64,000 nt of DNA from Paracentrotus lividus (Eukaryota; Echinodermata; Echinoidea; Camarodonta; Echinidae), in contig CALNVZ010003434.1 in NCBI GenBank assembly GCA_940671915.1, positions 11,290,523-11,354,522 of the forward strand, written 5' to 3'. The notes below the pieces were generated by a model. That model was not told the origin of the DNA, did no database searches, and was given only the letters and a program-made list of their open reading frames with translations. This document shows, in pieces, positions 48,458-59,300 of this stretch. The position numbers and the translations under genes are program-made. How positions within the stretch are numbered: position 1 is the first letter of the stretch; every line of letters starts with the position of its first letter.

Positions 48458-51254
48458 TTGTGTGCAAAAGAGCAAATTTAAGTTAATCATCGGGGAAATA
48501 ACCCCCTCACCCCCCCCCCCTCCAAAAAAAAAATCAAATATACAAGTACACCAGAAATTTCAGAATTGAAAGTTCATTTGTTTAAATTACGAATAAGTGT
48601 TATTTTATCATGTTTATGCTGTATCTGAATAGGCCTACATTCATTTTTTAAAAAGAAAATATAAACTCTTTTTTTTAATAGAGTAGGCCTATATCACGGA
48701 CTTTGACCTATGATTTTTATGCTTATTCAAAACCATACCAGACGCTTCTCATGACTGTCAAATGATTGAGTGGTGTGACGACCAGGCGATTTGTGATATG
48801 AGTGGCGAGACAGTGGATACTGATGACGAGGAGACAATTGAAACTGGTGACGAATCAAAGTTTTATACTACTGACGAAGCGACAGCCGAAACTGGTGATG
48901 AGACAATGGTTGGTACTAGTAACGAGGCAACAGTTGGTACTGGTGACGAAGCAACTGTCGTCACTTGTGACGAGGCAACGTTTAGAACTGGTGACGAAGC
49001 AACGGTTGGTGCTGGTGACAAGGCGATAGTAGATGCTGGTGACGAGGCAATGGTCGTCACTAGTGAAATGGCGATGGTTGATACTGGTGACGATAAACGG
49101 GTTGGTACTGATGACGAAGCGATAGCCGAAGCTGGTGACGAGTCAACGGTTGGTACTGGTGACGAGTCAAAGGTTGATAGTGATGACGAGGCAACGATTA
49201 ACACAGGCGACCATGCGAAGGTAGACGCTGGTAACGCGGCGATGATTGATACTGGTGACGAGTTAAAGGAGGTAGAGGCAAATCTTTCGTTATCACGTGT
49301 AACGATCCAATAATTAAGAGCTAAATAATATATCAGTATTGATAGTATGATGAATATTTTTAATATAATTTCTTTAAACGATTACCTCTTCTCATTCACG
49401 TCTTATTTGATATGATTTATCAAGCCATAAATGGAGCTCGATCTGCATGCGATCGAAGCAAACACTTTTAAAAATCGACATCCCCTTTTCGATCATGCCC
49501 TTTTCTTTCTTTCTTTTTAAAATTTTTGTGAATCTAACACTTGTTAAAACTTCATCTTTATTATTTTTTTGAACAGACATCCGTGGATATTGACACGCTA
49601 ATATCTTCGCTAGATAACACCACATCTGATATTTTTACTACTAATACCGGAAACGATACTCTGGAGGGTAACACATCTTGTTGCCATAGTAACCCATCAT
49701 CTTGTCACGATGATGCAGTGAGGAGAAGATCTTGCTACGAGTGTCGGAGTCCTCCTGAGGGCTCATGCGGCGATGCCTTTGACCCGGGTCATGATCATGT
49801 GAGGGAGGTGCAGTGTTACCATGGATGCCAGGTAAACAATAAAAATTGATCCACATTTATGATATCTGATCCCTATTTTTCTAAGGAAATACTTTTCATT
49901 AATTGTGATAATGGGTAATATGTTGTACCGATGGACAGCCATGTGCCGAGTTTTGTTAAATGACTCACAGCAGAATGAACAAAAATCACAAATGAAACTA
50001 TGCCGAATACATATTTACGATCTAATCCCTATCTTGAAGGAAAACACATTTCATTCATTTCGAAAATGGGTAATAATTATGTTGTATTATAAGCTGATTG
50101 ATCAGCCTATCTATGTGCAAAGTTTCCTGAAGTAACTCACAGCAGAATGAACAAAAATCCCCAATGAAACTTGGCCGAATTTAATCTTCTTTTTTAATTT
50201 ATCTCTAGTTGGCATGTGAATAAACATGCAATAAGTTTTTAATTAAAAGGTGTTGAGCTATATCGTTTGGCGGTAATGTTTATACACGTATTGACTAACT
50301 TATGTGCCATAATGAGATGGTCGACTTATGCATGAATAAACACAGGTTTAAGGCAAACTTGTCGTATCAAACTTTGCTCACTCGACCATGACACGACGAC
50401 TACTCTCACGTTCATACAACATGTGCCAATAATGTTGATAACAATATCTGATGTCAATTTTCCCAATACAAATGTTGGATTTTGCGATCTTAGTAGGCCT
50501 AAACATTATCCTTAAATTTGTGCTCAATTAAAATGGTAAGATGTATCAGGGCTGGTGCGAAGTGATCAAATGTTGGATGATAAAACCACCGCAGCACTTT
50601 GACATGAAACAGAAACAGAATTTTACAAATATTTTTTTTTTTTATTGATCTCCCAAATTGAAAATTTGTGCCTTAATCTTAGATCACTCATGCATGCCTC
50701 AACGGATCAAGCTCATTTTCACAGAAATTACTAAATAAGGGTAGAAAATTATTTTGCTCAAAACAATTCTGTTCAAAACTTAAATCATGTCGATTAGGGG
50801 GACTTACTTTTTTCGTTGGGTGTAGTTTATTCTACTTTAAGATTACTGTGTCTTTTACGGTAGAACCCTTGATCCTGATTGGTTCAAAGTTAGACGATAT
50901 TAAGCCAATAGGGATCCACTTTTTTTTAAAAACAAAGCATAAACATTACATGTTCCGTAATATGGCCAATATGATTATGAGCGGTATAATTTTCGGCCTC
51001 TGACTCTCTTCTCTTTCATTTCTGTATCACAGAAGTTGGTCCATCCCGATTTTATTCATAGAGGTTGTATTAATGCAACACAATACCACGCTGGATGCGC
51101 TCAAGAAGATATCTGTTTGGCGGGACAATGTACTCACTGCTGTGACGGACAGTTATGTAATGCTGCGTTACATGATGTTCACGTATCAACAATCGTTGTT
51201 GTATTTAACTTACATTTTCTCTTATTTTACACATACCTTTCGCAATATTATTAA
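42783..51254 (+). CDS. Ly6/uPAR-domain (three-finger) surface protein with acidic repeat inserts, tentative gene model
   Basis: Proposed exons: 42783-42822 (signal peptide MSSCGCLLTVLLL, phase 1 out), 46287-about 46674, 47745-47910, 48742-49271, 49577-49831, 51033-51254. Junctions from 47745 onward are all in phase. The last two exons encode a textbook Ly6/LU domain: SCYECRSPP, SCGDAFD, CYHGC, RGC, and the signature CCDGQLCN followed by a 30-residue hydrophobic tail, suggesting a GPI anchor. An earlier Cys-rich unit (LECHN, HCQISF; then NGCYW, EENC and CDDQAICD) looks like a divergent first LU domain. Two acidic low-complexity segments separate these parts. The 46287 exon cannot be joined to 47745 in frame by the splice sites I see, so an exon may be missing or this part belongs to an alternative transcript. 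Extracellular; ligand unknown. Confidence 0.6.
43871..43918. repeat. Poly-C / poly-A tract
   Basis: A 12-C run at 43861 followed by about 45 A residues. Probable retroposon tail or expansion. Confidence 0.9.
44036..44600 (-). pseudogene. 5'-truncated LINE (jockey/CR1-like) 3' fragment
   Basis: A minus-strand frame (44352-44588) encodes a typical reverse-transcriptase ORF C-terminus: STRNAYNFHLPSVRT, YKGPVQWNALQNDIK, LSSFKSKLKSFL. The element ends in a (TTGAA)n tail, seen on the + strand as repeated aattc at 44038-44060. Upstream catalytic domains are absent. Confidence 0.8.
44588..44668. repeat. (GA)n microsatellite
   Basis: About 80 bp of GA repeats with interruptions. Confidence 0.95.
45757..45835. 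repeat. (CT)n microsatellite
   Basis: Two CT tracts separated by about 20 bp, in the intron before exon 46287. The rest of 45090-46280 is AT-rich intron without a recognised feature. Confidence 0.95.
46287..46677 (+). CDS. Ly6-like gene exon 2 with YPDD acidic repeats
   Basis: Acceptor aattcag|ct. It encodes LECHN...FHCQISF...RTDC, then about 80 residues of an 11-15-residue repeat around Y-P-x-D (DYPNDAVEDV, VYPYDRHG, GYQDDQEDI, GYQHDADD, GYPDDG). A TAA follows at 46676, overlapping a possible donor (tg|gtaaat at 46675). Confidence 0.55.
46795..47700. repeat. Degenerate GC-run repeat region with (CA)n
   Basis: Contains a G-run at 46803, a (CA)n tract at 47038-47066, C-runs at 47334 and 47570, and cgttcgcgcttgcatc / tttgcgctcgcc / tcagctcgtgcttcg words that are reverse-complement relatives of the GCGAGCGCGAAGC module. 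Probably decayed copies of the 27051/41041 element family on the opposite strand. Confidence 0.5.
47745..47910 (+). CDS. Ly6-like gene exon 3
   Basis: A strong pyrimidine tract precedes the acceptor caaaag. The exon encodes a Cys-containing segment (MAQLCD, NGCYW, ENCSQ) and ends phase 1 at ccag|gtacag, matching the 2-nt start of 48742. A MITE begins six bases beyond the donor. Confidence 0.55.
47916..48053. mobile_element. 138-bp MITE with GGGGGCATTTC ends
   Basis: gggggcatttcttcaaagga and ggtcctttgatgaaatgccc are inverted. The inner part also pairs (gtcggacattttatccgaca versus tgtcggataaaatgtctgac). It lies just inside the intron after exon 47745-47910. Confidence 0.85.
48742..49271 (+). 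CDS. Ly6-like gene exon 4 with TGDEATVG decapeptide repeats
   Basis: Starts DASHDCQMIEWCDDQAICD, the likely end of a first LU domain, and continues into about 15 degenerate copies of a 10-residue T-G-D-E-A-T-V unit (30-bp DNA period), strongly acidic. Donor aaggag|gtagag in phase 0 joins exon 49577. Copy-number polymorphism is likely. Confidence 0.65.
49577..51254 (+). CDS. Ly6-like gene exons 5-6: LU domain and hydrophobic C-terminus
   Basis: 49577-49831 and 51033-51254, phase 0. Ten or more cysteines with LU spacing and the CCxxxxCN terminus make this the best-supported part of the gene. The tail (STIVVVFNLHFLLFYTYLS) fits a GPI-attachment signal. The intron contains a 155-bp tandem duplication. 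Confidence 0.8.
49862..50175 (+). repeat. Intronic tandem duplication, period about 155 bp
   Basis: The block from tatctgatccctatttttct to aaactatgccgaa is repeated from about 50016 to 50175 with divergence. Shared words: actcacagcagaatgaacaa and atgggtaat. Confidence 0.75.
50176..51032. other. Intron without recognised feature
   Basis: AT-rich intronic DNA between the two LU exons. No repeat structure is apparent. Confidence 0.4.
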
Positions 51255-51776
51255 GTCGCATGAATTATTTGTTCATAAATTTAATTGTTTCATTTTAGTG
51301 AAAAGAAAGATTTAGTAGTATTTATGAAAAATACACTCCAAGAACCATATTGTCAATTGTTGTCAAAATGTGAATTTTAATTTCGGTCATTGGTTAAATA
51401 TATTGATTGAAATAAATTCTGAGAATACTGGGAAGGAGGGGTGATATTTTCATAAATCAATGCAAACCCAGGCAACTTTAAAGTATATTTGAAATGTGTT
51501 CAATTGTTGTGAGTATCATCACAACTAGCCCCCAGTACAACTTCTCCCTAACACATAACCCTTTAAAATTACCCCAGGATAACTACCTCAAGGATGGCAC
51601 CGCCCAGGACAAATATATACCACTGAGAAACGCCCATGACAGGTTGATTTCTACTAACGAGGACAAACTATCCCCAGGATTAGGTTTATGGTTGGAAATA
51701 ATTTGCTTTAAATTACTTTCGTTGTGAGTAGTTGTCTACATGTCAGAGGGGAAGGAGTTATCCTATGACTGATTAA

Positions 51777-52846
51777 ATAAACCCCTCACAAAAAGTTTCG
51801 CAAGTCGACTTCGGGCCATGACAACTTTTCAGGTACGCTTTAGTTATTCCTGATATTCATACCATTGGAAAGATAATTTATTCCCCTTTTTATTGATATC
51901 CTATTTGTAATGATTGTATCATGGTTCAATGCACAGAATATCAGAATATGGAGAAAAGTAAAAAGCCAAATGTTGTAAAATACATTTTTATTGATCACAT
52001 TGAAGTTCTGCAACTTGACTTTAGGTCCTGATAACTTAAGGGATATTTTCTAATTTTTATTGAATTTTATGCCATTGTCAAGTGAATTTATTCCTCTCTT
52101 GATTGATACCTTATTTGTCATGGTGATGTCACGCCTGGGTCCACAGAACCCCTGAATACCACTTGAATACATGACAAAGCGAAAGATAATTTTCAGTTTA
52201 AATTTCTGTAACACAACTCTGAACCTTGATACATTTTAATGTGGGGATTTAATCATTGTCAATTTTTATAGCATTAAAAAGTTCATTTATTCTTCTTTTT
52301 ATGGATACCCTATTTGCAATAGTAACATCATATTTGAATGCACATAACTCACGAATATAATGCAAAGTAAAAAGTGAAAAGTTGCGAAATGCATTGTTAT
52401 TACCCGCAACAGACAATAATACTCACAATAGGCATTCAATTTGCAACATTTAACTTCTGACTTGTCCTAACATTCAGGTCTACTGTGCATGCATGAACAA
52501 CACTATCGTTACAATTAGGGTGTCATTGAAAAAAAATAATAAATTATCTTGACAATGGTCAAAATTTCAATAAAAATTAGAAAATACCCCATAAGTTATC
52601 AGAGCCCAAAGTCGAGTTGCGGAACTTCGCTTTGATAAATGCATTTTGCAACATTTGACTTTTTACTTTTCTCCATATTCTGATATTCTGTGCATTGAAG
52701 CATGACATAATCATTACAAGTAGGATATCAATAAAAAGGGGAATAAATTATCTTTCCAATGGTATGAATATCAGGAATAAAAAAGCGTACCTGAAAAGTT
52801 ATCATGGCCCAAAGTCGACTTGCGAAACTTTTTGTGAGGGGTTTAT
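51777..52846. mobile_element. 1.07-kb palindromic foldback element
   Basis: ataaacccctcacaaaaagt and actttttgtgaggggtttat are inverted termini. Inverted similarity continues through aagtcgactt, gataatttattcccct and the ctgataactta / taagttatcag blocks, so most of the element is two long arms. Within each arm similar sub-blocks recur. Non-coding. Lies between the Ly6-like gene and GATC. Confidence 0.85.
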
Positions 52847-54733
52847 ATAACATTGTTACACAGATTGAGTAACTTTTTGGGAGGCATGATTCAATATATC
52901 ATTGATTTTTCATGATTGTGCGGTATATGTATGCTCTGAAGGATGAATGAACAACGAAAAAAGTTTTCCAAAATAATGATGTTATCATGGAGATATTTAC
53001 GGCAGAATATCACCATTTATGAAAGCGTAAATTGGTGCACTGAAGTCAATACTGCACTTAATGGAAGGAAATAAATGTGGCATTTTAAGTCAACTGCACA
53101 CTTTTACCTATTGTAAAGCATTTAATGATGCTTAGGTTACAAATTTTTACAGGGTTTCATCTTGTTACATTATTACATGCACTGACAGCATGTTGGGCCC
53201 GTCGGCTCCGATTTTTGCAAGCCTCCATAAAGTTCCTCAATCACTTTATGGCGGCTTACCAAAAGGTCATGTCATTGGTCCACTGCATTCAGATTGAACA
53301 AACAAAATCCTACTATATTTGTATTAGGTAAAGAAATTAGCACAATGTAATATGTCACTGTACTGTTCACACATTTTTAATAGGTGATGCGTAAAGTTTT
53401 GAAATTGCCTTTTGTTTGATGTATCAAAAGACTTTGCAATAGTGCTCAAGTCCCCAATTAAATTGCCATAAATTGCCATAATCTCCATTTTCTCAGAAAA
53501 AGAGGCCTATTAATAATTTCATCTCTTCTGTCGATATATCATCAAACATATGTAAATATACATGCCTCTGTGAAATAGATCTATTCCTCCATTAAGAACC
53601 ATGAAAAAAAGAAAAATCAATAGAATTTACATACAACATATGGGAGAGCAACTCACAAGTGTAGTAAAAAAAAAAAAATCAAATCTTGAAGCGAGAGCCA
53701 ACTGAGCAACACTCTTATTGACAGTGTGTTATAAATAGATAGTCTTAAAATATACCTTTTTAAATAACTATTAAACATTCAGTGTATAAATTATCCTATT
53801 TAGTATTATTTAATTTGTATTGTCAAACTAAAATGTTTCGAGGGGAAAAGTATTTGTTTTACTATTTTGTAACATAGTTGTGGCAGTGTGAATTCGTTCA
53901 GTAGTGAAAAAGTGTGTTATTATTCAATTGGGTCTGTTTTACAAGACTACACTGCTCAGGATGTTGCATTGTGGGTTAGGAATAAGGGCAGAATTGAGTA
54001 GTTGAGGAGGCTTCTGGTTTGTATTGGCTTTAAGACTTACTTATTCCTTGGTGGACTTTCACTCACATTTTTCTTTAATTTTTTTTTTCTTCCAAGACCA
54101 ATTATATTCCAGAGTGAACTTTACGCTTTAACGCATCGGTTAAAGATTGTGCAATGTCATGGGCTTGCTCCCTACTCTCCAATTTAATCATAGACGTGAA
54201 AACATGAAATTCGGGGAGTTGCATTCACCTTGCAAATTGGTTTATTAAAATGTATATTTTCTCAATTGCTCATATTTCTTCTGCAGGGAAGTGTTTAAAC
54301 ATTAATACAGTAATGACAAAATACATAATTCTTTCCATTTTGTTTATGACTATTTGCCCCCATCTTTCCTCTGAGAATGAAATGCATTCCTCCTGCCTGA
54401 TTTGCACTCAAATGGTTACCATACAGTGATTTCTCCATTTAACCCCATAATTACTAAGTGGACTCTAGAAACAATCAAATCATAATCATTGTACTGCTAC
54501 AAATGTGAACTTGTTACCAAGTCCAATGTGATAATTAAGTCCCTCCCCCCCCCCTCCATTATGGCGCAAAGCTGGCTTTCAGAGTTCTTTCAGGCAAAAC
54601 ATAAAAAGTCCTCACATGAAAGATGATGTCCACACTGAAGATAATCTTCAACAAAACACTGTTCTTGACCATCTCTTAAGATGGCTGTTGCATCGTGCAT
54701 TCAAATATAAAGTTTGTGAATCATCATTTCATG
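52847..54733. other. Intergenic DNA / GATC 3' flank without recognised feature
   Basis: AT-rich, no exon or clear repeat. Open frames here (for example 53125-53331) lack similarity and codon texture. Confidence 0.45.
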
Positions 54734-57260
54734 TCATCTGTTCTCGTTGCTGGCTTTATCTGCATCTTGACAGGTAGACTGAGCGGACAGAGGGATATTT
54801 CCTATAAAGGTACAAGAACAAAAGAAAATGTTCATGAGGAGATGGTAAAAAGAAACAGGCAGATTCTTGCACAGTCCATTCTCATTATAATGAAGCACTA
54901 AGAACCATGACAATTACGTTGCCCAACAAAATATCCCTATATGAACCGATCACATCTATAGACACAAGAAATGGTATTAGAACAAGAACTGCCTCATTTA
55001 TAACAAAGTCAAATTTATAACAAAGTCATGTAGTATCAGTGCTAGTTATAATGGGAGTGAACAGTACAATTATCATAATGACTCTTCTAAGGGGGCAATT
55101 TTGAAGAAAAAAAAAGAAGAAAAAATATAATTTTATTCTCATATCAAATAATCTGTGAAGTGCGGTCTTTTCGAATATCCCTAATTTTAGGTAATTTATT
55201 TTCAAAATAAGGTATTAAGTTATGAAAACATCCCACAAATAGCGGAAATTTTGCCTTTACGATTTATCCACCTTGTCCAAAACCCTAAAAGTAAGGTAAG
55301 TCACAGTGTTGGAATCTATCCCCAAACACAGGAAACAAACTAATTCAAGGAAGGAACAGAGATGCCAACACTACAGAATAATTAGAACAGTAGAAATTAG
55401 AACGTGAATAAAGCAAATAGTTAAAACAGCTGGAAAAAATGTCAGAGAAAGAAATCCATTGATTTGAAAGCATTCCCAAAATTGAATAATAGTGCAAAAT
55501 GTTATTATTCATGCCTTCTCTCATGAGAAGTCATTTGTTTCAACTGTTTTTAACTATTTGCGTTTTTTTGCATTCTAATTTATAATGTTCTAATGATTCT
55601 GTAGTGTTGGCATCTCTACAACCTATTTAAGGATGAAATAGATGAAACTTACCAGGTGGAGCAACGAAGTAGCCTTCACAAGTCTTAGCAGCATTCATCA
55701 GTATCTCCTCTGAACAGTTCCCTTCTGTTACAGTATCGTCCCTCAGATACAACTCTCTACATAGACAAACGAATGGACAACAATCAACAAAGAAACTGCA
55801 GTGATTAAACATGACTTGAGTAAAGCTCATAGTAATCAGTAGTCAATTACCTGAGGCTTTGTTTGGACACAGTCCATTCTGGATAATCAGGATATATAAT
55901 GAGATAAAACAAAGCTCTTTTTCTTCTTGCACTGTGTTTTGGACATGTTTGAAATTCGGACCAGGAAATTTGCCTTGAAATATGAAGTATATTTGTTGTA
56001 GTTTTATCAAGAATAATATAGCATCTGATACACAGTTACACAATAAAATCTCTCTCTGACTCAGAACTTGGGGATGTTTCACCAAGTCGTTCGTAAAGTA
56101 ACAAACAACTTTAAGAACGACTGGAACATGTTCTTGGATGCTTAACTAATCACAATGCATAATCATTTAGCATAAGAACTGATCACAAGTTGTTAATAAA
56201 GTCATTTGTAAGTTAACTTACGAACGACTTCGGTGGAACACAGCCCAGTTACTAATAGGCCTATGGACCTGAAGCCTATAGAGCCCCATATGCCCCAATG
56301 TCTACAAATTAATTGCAAACTCACTCAACTTGGCTCAACACTTTGAGAGGTTAATAAGCCCATAGAGCCCAATATTTGTTTTGTTTTGTTTTGTTTTGTT
56401 TTGTTTCTTTTTGTTGTTGTTGTTGTTGTTGTTTTTTTTGGGGGGGGGGGCAATATCGGAATTTCCAAGATAAACCCTCAAGCTGTAGGCCTAGCTATTA
56501 ATGCTTAAAAAATTAAGTGTGTGGTTAATTTAAATAAAAATTATAGTTTTCCAGCACCTGTTACAATAACATGTACTGTTTTGAGATGATGTGGAGGCAT
56601 GTGGGGCTTTGTGCGCAAGAGTTTTGAGTATGGAAGAAGATGGACAAAGTGAGACTTTGGAGGGGACTTGATTTTACCTCTCTTCTAAAACGGATGCCAT
56701 GGGTTCTACTCCAGTGGTATCTACAGCATCAAGTTGTTCTGCTAGAGTGATGGCATGTTCCAACCTTTCTACACCCGCTGTACTGTTGAAGTTGACCAGT
56801 GCTAAACGCTCCAGGTTCTCAATGGTCTTAGGGTCTACCTTAACCTAAAGGCATAAACAAAATTTATACATCATCAACATCTGGAATTCAGTTAATCTAA
56901 AAGCTGCTACTTTCAGCCACATCTGAGCCTCCTTTCAATACATTTAGGCATATTTTTTTTGTCAAGCAAATTCACGAAAAAAAAAATACTATCGCAAATG
57001 ATCTCAAGATACCTAGATGTTCTACATTTCCCACATCTCAGTGGATGTCAAAACATTGAAATTGGAATATTTTATTTGACTTAGTAAGATGCAATAGTTG
57101 GAAATAGTTGGTACCTTTGTTGAAATTCTCAACATCAGAAATGCAGAGCCAGCTAACTGTGTTTAATGGGGGGAAGAAAAAAAAATCAAGGTAGCAATAG
57201 AGTCTTCCATACCTTTGAAGTTGCCTTGGTTGTATCTCTCCATTGTGGTTGCTGAGGAAT
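54734..57260 (-). CDS. GATC: Glutamyl-tRNA(Gln) amidotransferase subunit C, mitochondrial (first coding exon not found)
   Basis: Minus-strand exons 57213-57260, 56678-56844, 55653-55756, 54734-54801. Phases agree and total 128 codons plus TGA. Conserved GatC blocks: [50 protein letters not shown] and YFVAPPGNIPL. GatC is the small subunit of the mitochondrial GatCAB complex that converts Glu-tRNA(Gln) to Gln-tRNA(Gln); it wraps GatA and GatB. The missing 5' exon should encode the start and the mitochondrial targeting peptide and must end in phase 0 upstream of 57260. Introns carry a TIR element (54872-55064) and a MITE (56071-56246). Confidence 0.94.
54872..55064. mobile_element. CAGTCCACTCC-family TIR element in a GATC intron
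   Basis: cagtccattctcattataat at the left and gttataatgggagtgaacag at the right are inverted. Somewhat longer and more diverged than 22643-22780. Confidence 0.7.
56071..56246. mobile_element. 176-bp MITE, TTCACCAAGTCGTTCGTAAAG family
   Basis: gtttcaccaagtcgttcgta and cttacgaacgacttcggtgg are inverted. This is the best-preserved copy of the fragments at 534-720 and 6682-6830. Intronic in GATC. Confidence 0.8.
56372..56448. repeat. (GTTTT)n / (GTT)n microsatellite and G-run
   Basis: Six or more TTTTG units, then GTT repeats, then a run of ten G. Confidence 0.95.
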
Positions 57261-57840
57261 CTAGTTTTTTAAGTAAAGAAATAAGAATAGTAAAAAGAAC
57301 AAGATGAAAATCAAATATTCCCTTTTTCTTCAATTTTCTTTTCCTTTTCTTTTTTTACTTTCTTTTGGCCAAGACAGAAATCTTGTAATCAAGTTTTTAT
57401 TAACATCATGGTTGTAAATGTATTTCATTTTCAGTTGCTGCTAAAAATATGGGTGTTAAAAATAATAACAGAGCTCAATCTAATGTCAACATTATATGGT
57501 TCAATGGATTTCAATTTCAATTCAATTCTTCATTTGATTTTAGATCAGGTACCTTGAAAATTTTGCATGATTAAAAATGATTATATTTTTTAAACAACAG
57601 AACATTTTAATATGGGCCTAAAATTAAAAAGGAGAACACAGTAATCCCATGAACAAGAACATTAAGTGTCTTATTCACTATGTACATGTAGTTATATAAA
57701 AAAAAAAAAAAAAAACAGTGGCAAAAATAGTTTTGTTTGACTGCTTGCCATACAATATCAAAAGAAGAAGAATTTCATTAATCTACATTACCAAGAAATT
57801 ATGTTCTCACTACAAGGTCAACATGTAGTCTGAGTTTTTC
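57261..57840. other. Upstream part of GATC intron 1 or flank, nothing recognised
   Basis: AT-rich, contains a poly-A run at 57699-57715. No candidate first exon of GATC was identified here. Confidence 0.4.
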
Positions 57841-57844
57841 TACC

Positions 57845-58078
57845 CAGTGGTTGATTTGGTAAAGGTATGATGATGGGCTACAAGTCAGCGCACTCCACAC
57901 CATGTATGTATGATGTAATACAAGCTTGTTCTATGAGGATGCCGACTTTTGGTATGGGTGAAGTTGATTTGTAACGTTTTCAACAATAGCGCGATAGCTG
58001 CACACATACTGCACACATGCAGCGCTTTGCATCCCATGGAAAAGACGCTTTATAAATCCAATTATTATTATTATTATT
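57845..58078 (+). mobile_element. SINE-like element with (ATT)n tail
   Basis: gggctacaagtcagcgcact in the head region, aagacgctttataaatccaa near the end, then ATT repeats to 58078. Layout fits a tRNA-head SINE, but box A/B promoters are not convincing. Confidence 0.4.
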
Positions 58079-58617
58079 TTACTCACTTCTCAGACCTTGG
58101 AGGCACAGCAAGCAACACATGCAAGACTTAACCCATTTCAATATTTATAAAAAGTAAAAGACCATAGATATACATCATTTATTTAAATGGTCGTATGTTC
58201 CTAGAAAATATAAAATATAAGTCAAAGCCAATATCTTATGAAATGTTTCAACCTGCCATCCATAGTCCCACTTTCACTACGAGGTCAATACCACGTATTG
58301 ACATGATCATGATCATACAGATCTAGTTAGAGCGAAGGTTAAAGATTCACTAATGATTCAGCAGTTTATTTATGTATCTGGCATCGCTTGCACAAAATGC
58401 TTAAAAGGGATATGCTGATTAATGACCAAATATTAAAGAATATCCTGAGAACAGTGGTCATTATTACCTAGATCTGCTTTTTACTTACCATCAATATAGA
58501 TCCTCTAGTAAAAAATATTATTATAACAAAAATGAAAAAAAAAAAACAACAGTTGATATGATATGTTCAGGCATAACGAATGTGTAGATTCTCGGCATTT
58601 TTGTGTAGAATCTACAG

Positions 58618-58775
58618 CAGGGGCCGCGGAGCCGGGGGGGGGCTGCAGCCCCCCCCACTTTTTTCAGCCAACGTGTACAGAAACGCAAAAATGACCATAC
58701 CTTTGTGATTTTTAGCCTGTTCAGCCCCCCCCCCCGGCTCAGCGCCTCCACTTTCAAAAACGCTCCGCGCACGGA
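58618..58775. repeat. GC-run foldback fragment
   Basis: ggggccgcggagccgggggg at the left faces cccccccccggctcagcgcc at the right, with another G/C run pair inside (ggggggggctgcagcccccc). Similar in style to the GC-run elements elsewhere and to 42640-42700. Confidence 0.6.
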
Positions 58776-58957
58776 GAAATGTTTACTCCATAATTTAGTA
58801 ATTTATGCATGACACTCGAATGATCACGAATTAGCATATGAAATACACTACCATTGTGCCTTCCAGTGAACAATAGTCACGATAAAATTTAGATTCGTCA
58901 TTTATTTTTTTGGTATGTCCTCATTTCTTTATACGTTTTTAAATGTTGGGCGTAGTC

Positions 58958-59300
58958 CACATACAGCTGCAAACCAACATCAGTCAGTACGGAAAAATGG
59001 CTGTCTGTCGCCCTCTTGGTTGCTGAGGAAACTTCTCAATAATAATTAGTGAAACCAGCTTTAAACCTACCTCAAAATAAATTAAGATAATCTATAGTCC
59101 CATTGCAATATAATTCTTCTATTAAAAATTTCTAATTTTGTTTAGGATAATTTTTAGACCCTTTTTGATATGCCACCTTGACTTAGCTGGAGGTGCTCAA
59201 GACACTTTTCTGCATTGACTTTCCATTGGTAGTAAACTGCTGCAATAGGTACTTCCCAGTGCAAGGTCAATTATGAATTGACCATGCATAAGTGTAAGTG
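58958..59300. mobile_element. Third copy of the Mutator-like element
   Basis: 343 bp, cacatacagctgcaaaccaa to cataagtgtaagtg, collinear with the forward copy at 30256-30976 without its insert. Flanks gcgtagtc (58950-58957) and gggtagtc (59301-59308) match at 7 of 8 bases, a decayed target duplication. Confidence 0.85.

Noticed and set aside
48863..49204. Long minus-strand and alternative-frame open frames over the decamer repeats
   Set aside because: Shadows of the 30-bp tandem repeat; a repeat whose period is a multiple of three stays open in several frames.
57800..57904. Possible GATC first exon starting ATGGTGTGG on the minus strand
   Set aside because: It lies within the SINE-like repeat, has no suitable phase-0 donor and no targeting-peptide composition.
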